Shown here piece by piece: positions 6,215 through 9,757 of a stretch of 9,757 nucleotides of DNA (positions are counted from its first letter, which is position 1; every line of letters begins with the position of its first letter). The notes below the pieces were generated by a model. It was not told the origin of the DNA. It did not search any database and was given only the letters and a program-made list of their open reading frames with translations. Position numbers and translations under genes: made by a program. The DNA is from Propionibacteriaceae bacterium UBA5174 (GTDB lineage Bacteria > Actinomycetota > Actinomycetes > Propionibacteriales > Propionibacteriaceae), in contig DHWU01000038.1 of NCBI GenBank assembly GCA_002413345.1, forward strand, positions 1 through 9,757, given 5' to 3'.

Positions 6215-7482
6215 GACCTGCCTGCCGTAGTGACCATGGATTTACGTTTGCGGCGCACCCGACGAGCGTAGGCCCGCGCAGCAGGTTCGTTGCGAGCACA
6301 GGCCAGCAACACCCCCAGCGCCATCAAGTTAGCCAACAACGCCGAACCTCCATAAGACAGCAACGGCAACGGAACCCCCAACACCGGAACCATCCGGAAC
6401 ACCACGGCAATATTCAACAAAGCTTGCACCATGAACCAACTAGTCACGCCCGCTGCCACATAGCGAGTGAACCGATCATCGGAACGCATCGCGATCCGGA
6501 AACCCGCGTAGCCCAGGATCAAGAACAGCGCAAAGACAGACAGGGTGCCTACCAAACCCAGCTCTTCGCCGATCACCGCCAACACATAATCGGTGTGCGA
6601 TTCGACCAGTCCACCCCACTTTTGGCGGCTGGCCCCCAGGCCGAGCCCCCACCAGCCACCTGAAGCAAGGGCGAAGATTGCCTTCATCGGCTGGTTGTTC
6701 ACGCCGAGAGTGTCACTGTTCTGGTTGAGGAAGCCGAAGATTCGGCTCATCCGGTATGGCGAAGTCGCCACCAATGCCAGCACCCCCGCGCCAACAGTCG
6801 CCACCAGGGCGAACATGACCCGCCAGGAGGCCCCCACGTACCACAGGGTGAGCATCACCAAGGCGCCCAGGATCAGTCCGGTGCCCAAGTCCCCCTGGAT
6901 CACCACCATTGAGATCAGCACCAAAGACACCGGGAGGAATGGGATTGCCAAGTGCCTGAACTCGCCCAGTTTCTTGTGCTTTCGCGCCATCACATCGGCA
7001 CCCCAGACGACGATCGCCAACTTTGCCAGCTCTGAAGGTTGAATCCGGAACCACGACCGGAACGATGAATTGCCGAACTGAACCCAGTTCGTGTTGCCAT
7101 TGATCGAGAAGCCCAGCGACGTGAAAGTGAGTAGTTGGAGAGTGAAGGCTCCCAGCACCAGGATCCAGCCGAAGACCTTCAAATGTTTCGGCTTGCTTCG
7201 AGCCAACAGGACGGCGGCAATACCGCCCGCCACCAGAAAGGCGATCTGCCGTTTGACGAAGTAGTAGGCGTCACCGAAACTGGTGAACCCGTACACGCTG
7301 GAAGCAGAAAGCACCATCATTACGCCCAATGCCAGAAGGAGCAGCGTGGGCGCCAGCACCAAGTAGAAACTGGCCTGGGGATGCTCCAGCCATTCGACCA
7401 CGAGACTTCGTCGACGTTTGCCATCAGCCAGCGTCGATTCGGTACCGCGACGATCCACAATGGGGGAAGCCAGGATCGCCAA
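6211..7482 (-). CDS. ftsW: Septal peptidoglycan polymerase FtsW (SEDS family)
   Basis: A 423-residue polytopic membrane protein that polymerises lipid II at the septum together with a class B PBP. Residues 1-35 are cytoplasmic and rich in Arg and Lys, then about ten hydrophobic segments run from residue 38 to 396. SEDS landmarks are NGNTNWVQFG (128-137), IQPSELAKLA (147-156), GDLGTGL (197-203), the catalytic-Asp loop ESHTDYVLAVIGEELG (294-309; Asp298) and PLPLLSYGGSALLA (371-384). The C-terminal tail is very basic (RRVRRKRK, 407-414). ESHTDY and its position before murG favour FtsW over RodA. The start chosen is TTG at 7482, 11 bp after the murD stop, with GGGGG about 8 nt upstream. GTG at 7458 is possible. 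A small polar insert (SSFRSWF) sits between the NW and QPSE motifs. Its stop overlaps murG. Confidence 0.95.
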   Translation of the reverse strand: MAILASPIVDRRGTESTLADGKRRRSLVVEWLEHPQASFYLVLAPTLLLLALGVMMVLSASSVYGFTSFGDAYYFVKRQIAFLVAGGIAAVLLARSKPKHLKVFGWILVLGAFTLQLLTFTSLGFSINGNTNWVQFGNSSFRSWFRIQPSELAKLAIVVWGADVMARKHKKLGEFRHLAIPFLPVSLVLISMVVIQGDLGTGLILGALVMLTLWYVGASWRVMFALVATVGAGVLALVATSPYRMSRIFGFLNQNSDTLGVNNQPMKAIFALASGGWWGLGLGASRQKWGGLVESHTDYVLAVIGEELGLVGTLSVFALFLILGYAGFRIAMRSDDRFTRYVAAGVTSWFMVQALLNIAVVFRMVPVLGVPLPLLSYGGSALLANLMALGVLLACARNEPAARAYARRVRRKRKSMVTTAGRS

Positions 7483-7493
7483 CAGTGAGCCCC

Positions 7494-8957
7494 CTATCCA
7501 GTCAGCTCCGCTACGGCCAGAGCAAAATCGTTACCCCTGGCCGCATAGTCGGAATACATGTCTTTACTGGCGCAGCCGGGCGCCAGCAGGACCACGTCAC
7601 CAGGACGCGCCTGCGTTGCCGCCCACTTAACCGCCTGTTCCATAACTCCATGATCGCCGAGCTCAAGCACCAGCAGCGGCACCTCGGGTGCGTGTCGCCG
7701 GATCGCCTCGGCCACGACCTCTCGATCGACGCCAAGCGCCACCACTGCCCGCAGCTTTGGGGCGACCCTGGTCACCAGCTCGTCAAAGGAAGTCCCTTTG
7801 GCTTGGCCTCCAGCTATCCAAACCACCGACTCGAATGCAGCCAACGAAGCTTGGGCGGCGTGCGGATTTGTGGCTTTGGAATCGTCAACAAAGCGCACCC
7901 CGCCGACCTCGCCGATGGTCTGAATCCGATGGTCCCCCAGCTTCAATCGCCGCAGTCCTTCCCCGACGGCTTGCGGGGATACGCCAAATGAGCGAGCCAG
8001 CGCGGCTGCGGCCAAGGCATTGGCCACGTTATGGGGTGCAAACGGCACCACGTCAGAAAGTTTGGCGATCTCAATCGCCGAGTCGCGACGTTGCGGGATG
8101 AATGCCCGATCAACCAACAAATCATCAACGACGCCAAGCATGGACGGCCCGGGCACACCCAAAGTAAACCCAACCGCACGAGCACCTTCAACCACCTCAG
8201 CTTCAGCCACCATTTGCTCAGTCGCTGAATCGGCCACGTTGTAGACGCAGGCGTGTTGTACCCGCTGATAGATCCGCGCCTTATCTGCGGCGTAAGCCGC
8301 CATCGAGTCATTGACTCCCGCTGGCCAGCCTGCCGTATCGGCGTACCACTCAAGGTGATCGGGGGCGACATTGAGCACCGCAGCTGAGTGCAAGCTCAAG
8401 CTGCTGGTCCAATGCAACTGAAAACTCGACAACTCCACGGCCAAGACGTCGTAGTTGACCTCGTCCAAGACCGCTTCAACAATCGGACGGCCGATATTGC
8501 CAACCGCCGAGGTGGTCAACCCGCCGGCGGTCAGCATCGACTCCAGCATGCCGACCGTGGTGGTCTTGCCGTTGGTCCCAGTAACTGCCAGCCAGGGAAC
8601 CTGACGGTCTGGCAGACTCATCCGCCAGGCCAGCTCCACCTCGCCCCAAATCGGGATTCCAGCCAGACCGGCCTGCCTTAACAGCGGCGCCGACGGACGC
8701 CAACCCGGTGAGGTCACTACCAAATCGGCATCGGCGGGCAGTTGTGCCGTCGAACCCGGCCCTAAGCGAACCTCAGCGTCCAGCATTTCGAGGACTTTCG
8801 CCTTTTCGGCATTCGACTCGCTAGCCAAATCGTCCAATACAAGCACTTTGGCGCCCAGGTCGAGCAAGCCGTCAGCGGCCGCGAAGCCAGACGTCCCCAG
8901 CCCAGCTACCACAACTTTGGCCTGCGACCATGGTGAGAGTCGATCGGCCGTCAACAT
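7494..8957 (-). CDS. murD: UDP-N-acetylmuramoyl-L-alanine--D-glutamate ligase (MurD)
   Basis: A 487-residue cytoplasmic Mur ligase (EC 6.3.2.9) that adds D-Glu to UDP-MurNAc-L-Ala. The N-terminal Rossmann-like domain has VVVAGLGTSGFAAA (15-28). The ATP loop is VTGTNGKTTT (125-134). Further landmarks are GNIGRP (153-158), VELSSFQL (174-181), NVAPDHLEW (196-204) and HNVANALAAAA (309-319). The C-terminal domain carries DHRIQTIGE (342-350), DDSKATNPHA (358-367), GGQAKG (383-388) and APGCASKDMYSDYAARG (459-475). The open frame extends to 9140 inside mraY, but the family N-terminus supports the ATG at 8957, 8 bp after the mraY stop. A GTG at 8969, overlapping that stop as GTGA, is an equally workable coupled start that adds four residues. 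Neither has a strong Shine-Dalgarno site. ftsW starts 11 bp downstream. Confidence 0.95.
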   Translation of the reverse strand: MLTADRLSPWSQAKVVVAGLGTSGFAAADGLLDLGAKVLVLDDLASESNAEKAKVLEMLDAEVRLGPGSTAQLPADADLVVTSPGWRPSAPLLRQAGLAGIPIWGEVELAWRMSLPDRQVPWLAVTGTNGKTTTVGMLESMLTAGGLTTSAVGNIGRPIVEAVLDEVNYDVLAVELSSFQLHWTSSLSLHSAAVLNVAPDHLEWYADTAGWPAGVNDSMAAYAADKARIYQRVQHACVYNVADSATEQMVAEAEVVEGARAVGFTLGVPGPSMLGVVDDLLVDRAFIPQRRDSAIEIAKLSDVVPFAPHNVANALAAAALARSFGVSPQAVGEGLRRLKLGDHRIQTIGEVGGVRFVDDSKATNPHAAQASLAAFESVVWIAGGQAKGTSFDELVTRVAPKLRAVVALGVDREVVAEAIRRHAPEVPLLVLELGDHGVMEQAVKWAATQARPGDVVLLAPGCASKDMYSDYAARGNDFALAVAELTG

Positions 8958-8965
8958 CCAAGGTT

Positions 8966-9757
8966 TCACTGGCCAACAACCCATTCGGCATAGAACAGCC
9001 CCATGCCCACCGCCACAAACAAGCCACAGATGATCCAAAAGCGGATGGTGATGGTGACTTCTTTCCAGCCCATCAACTCGAAGTGATGTTGCAGTGGGGC
9101 CATCTTGAACAGGCGTTTGCCGCCCGACATCTTGAACCAACCAACCTGCAGCACCACCGAGGCCGTGATGATCACGAACAGGCCCGCAATGATCGCCATT
9201 AGCAGCTCAGTGCGAGTCAGTACCGACAATCCGGCCAGCGCACCGCCGATTGCCAGCGAACCGGTGTCACCCATGAAGATCTTGGCCGGGCTCGCGTTCC
9301 ACCAGAGAAAGCCGAAACAGGCCGCAGCCAGCGCGATCGACACGACGGCCAAGTCGTAGGGGTCGCGGACGTTGTAGCACTGTGGCCCACCCGATTGCAG
9401 TCCACAGGACTGGTTGTATTGCATCAAGTTGATGACGGCGTAGGCCGCGAACACCATCGCCGCAGCACCAGTGGCCAGACCATCAAGGCCGTCGGTCAGA
9501 TTCACCGCGTTCGACCAGGACGCGATTAGGAACACGATCCAGATCACGGCAGCCCAGATCGGCAAGGTCAACCATGGAATATCGCGAAGCAAAGAAACAG
9601 CTTGACTCGCCGGTGCCAGCCAGCGCACATGTTCGTCCCCGGTCCAATACAACGACAGCAGGGCAAAGGTCACCGCAACCGCTGCCTGCAGGGTCAGCTT
9701 CACCCCCGCCCGCAACCCCAGTGAACGAGCCTTGCTGATCTTGATCCAGTCATCGGC
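8966..9757 (-). CDS. mraY: Phospho-N-acetylmuramoyl-pentapeptide-transferase (MraY), 5' end beyond window
   Basis: The C-terminal 263 residues of an integral membrane enzyme (EC 2.7.8.13) usually about 360 long. It transfers phospho-MurNAc-pentapeptide to undecaprenyl phosphate, forming lipid I. The frame stays open to the window edge and begins ADDWIKISKARSLGLRAG, the conserved Asp-Asp cytoplasmic loop, so the TTG at 9715 is not a real start. In the fragment, NLTDGLDGLA lies at 86-95, KIFMGDTGS at 159-167 and the HHFE loop (QHHFELMGW) at 223-231. Hydrophobic segments separate these motifs. A loop with two cysteines (SCGLQSGGPQC, then YNVRDP) sits between the DGLDGLA segment and the FLWWN segment; similar Cys-bearing loops are usual in actinobacterial MraY. 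murD follows after 8 bp, or overlaps if it starts at 8969. Confidence 0.96.
   Translation of the reverse strand, partial: ADDWIKISKARSLGLRAGVKLTLQAAVAVTFALLSLYWTGDEHVRWLAPASQAVSLLRDIPWLTLPIWAAVIWIVFLIASWSNAVNLTDGLDGLATGAAAMVFAAYAVINLMQYNQSCGLQSGGPQCYNVRDPYDLAVVSIALAAACFGFLWWNASPAKIFMGDTGSLAIGGALAGLSVLTRTELLMAIIAGLFVIITASVVLQVGWFKMSGGKRLFKMAPLQHHFELMGWKEVTITIRFWIICGLFVAVGMGLFYAEWVVGQ

Noticed and set aside
8970..9140. N-terminal extension of murD with a His-rich run
   Set aside because: It overlaps the conserved HHFE-coding region of mraY in another frame; the His residues are a frame artefact.
1..9757. Search for a novel defence, mobile or biosynthetic system, CRISPR, tRNA or rRNA
   Set aside because: Every substantial minus-strand frame is a known dcw gene with intact motifs. 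No direct-repeat array, transposase, integrase, tRNA-like cloverleaf or rRNA segment was seen.

Overview
This window is an almost complete stretch of the dcw (division and cell wall) cluster of an actinobacterium, and every gene lies on the minus strand. Read from the right edge to the left, the order is mraY (5' end cut by the window), murD, ftsW, murG, murC, ftsQ, ftsZ, pgeF (yfiH/ylmD family), sepF, and the first codons of a DivIVA-domain gene cut by the left edge. The actinobacterial assignment rests on several points: there is no ftsA next to ftsZ; pgeF and sepF lie between ftsZ and a DivIVA-family gene; the FtsZ tail ends in DDLDIPDFLK; SepF ends in FFNQS; and base composition looks moderately high in G+C (judged by eye, not computed). 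I cannot place it below phylum level.

Right part (about 2963-9757): six tightly packed genes make and use the peptidoglycan precursor. MurD and MurC are cytoplasmic Mur ligases, MraY and MurG build lipid I and lipid II, FtsW polymerises lipid II at the septum, and FtsQ is the divisome scaffold. Gene junctions are 11 bp or less, and two are 4-nt stop/start overlaps (ATGA at ftsW/murG, GTGA at murC/ftsQ). Several starts are non-AUG with weak Shine-Dalgarno sequences, which suggests translational coupling in one operon whose promoter lies outside the window.

Middle and left part (1-2962): ftsZ is separated from ftsQ by a 184-bp leader holding a promoter candidate and dyad elements. pgeF follows ftsZ closely, and sepF follows after 110 bp. 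A 223-bp spacer after sepF carries a strong stem-loop (probable terminator), a promoter candidate and two perfect palindromes ahead of the DivIVA-domain gene. The ftsZ and divIVA promoter candidates are nearly the same sequence, including the bases downstream of the -10 element, which hints at shared control of the two cytoskeletal genes.

Compared with the layout usual in mycobacteria and streptomycetes, yggS (expected between pgeF and sepF) and yggT (expected between sepF and divIVA) are absent at these positions. I found no mobile element, RNA gene, CRISPR array or novel multi-gene system. The window is a conserved housekeeping locus, and its points of interest are in the non-coding spacers and the two missing genes. 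No gene-free stretch exceeds 300 bases.
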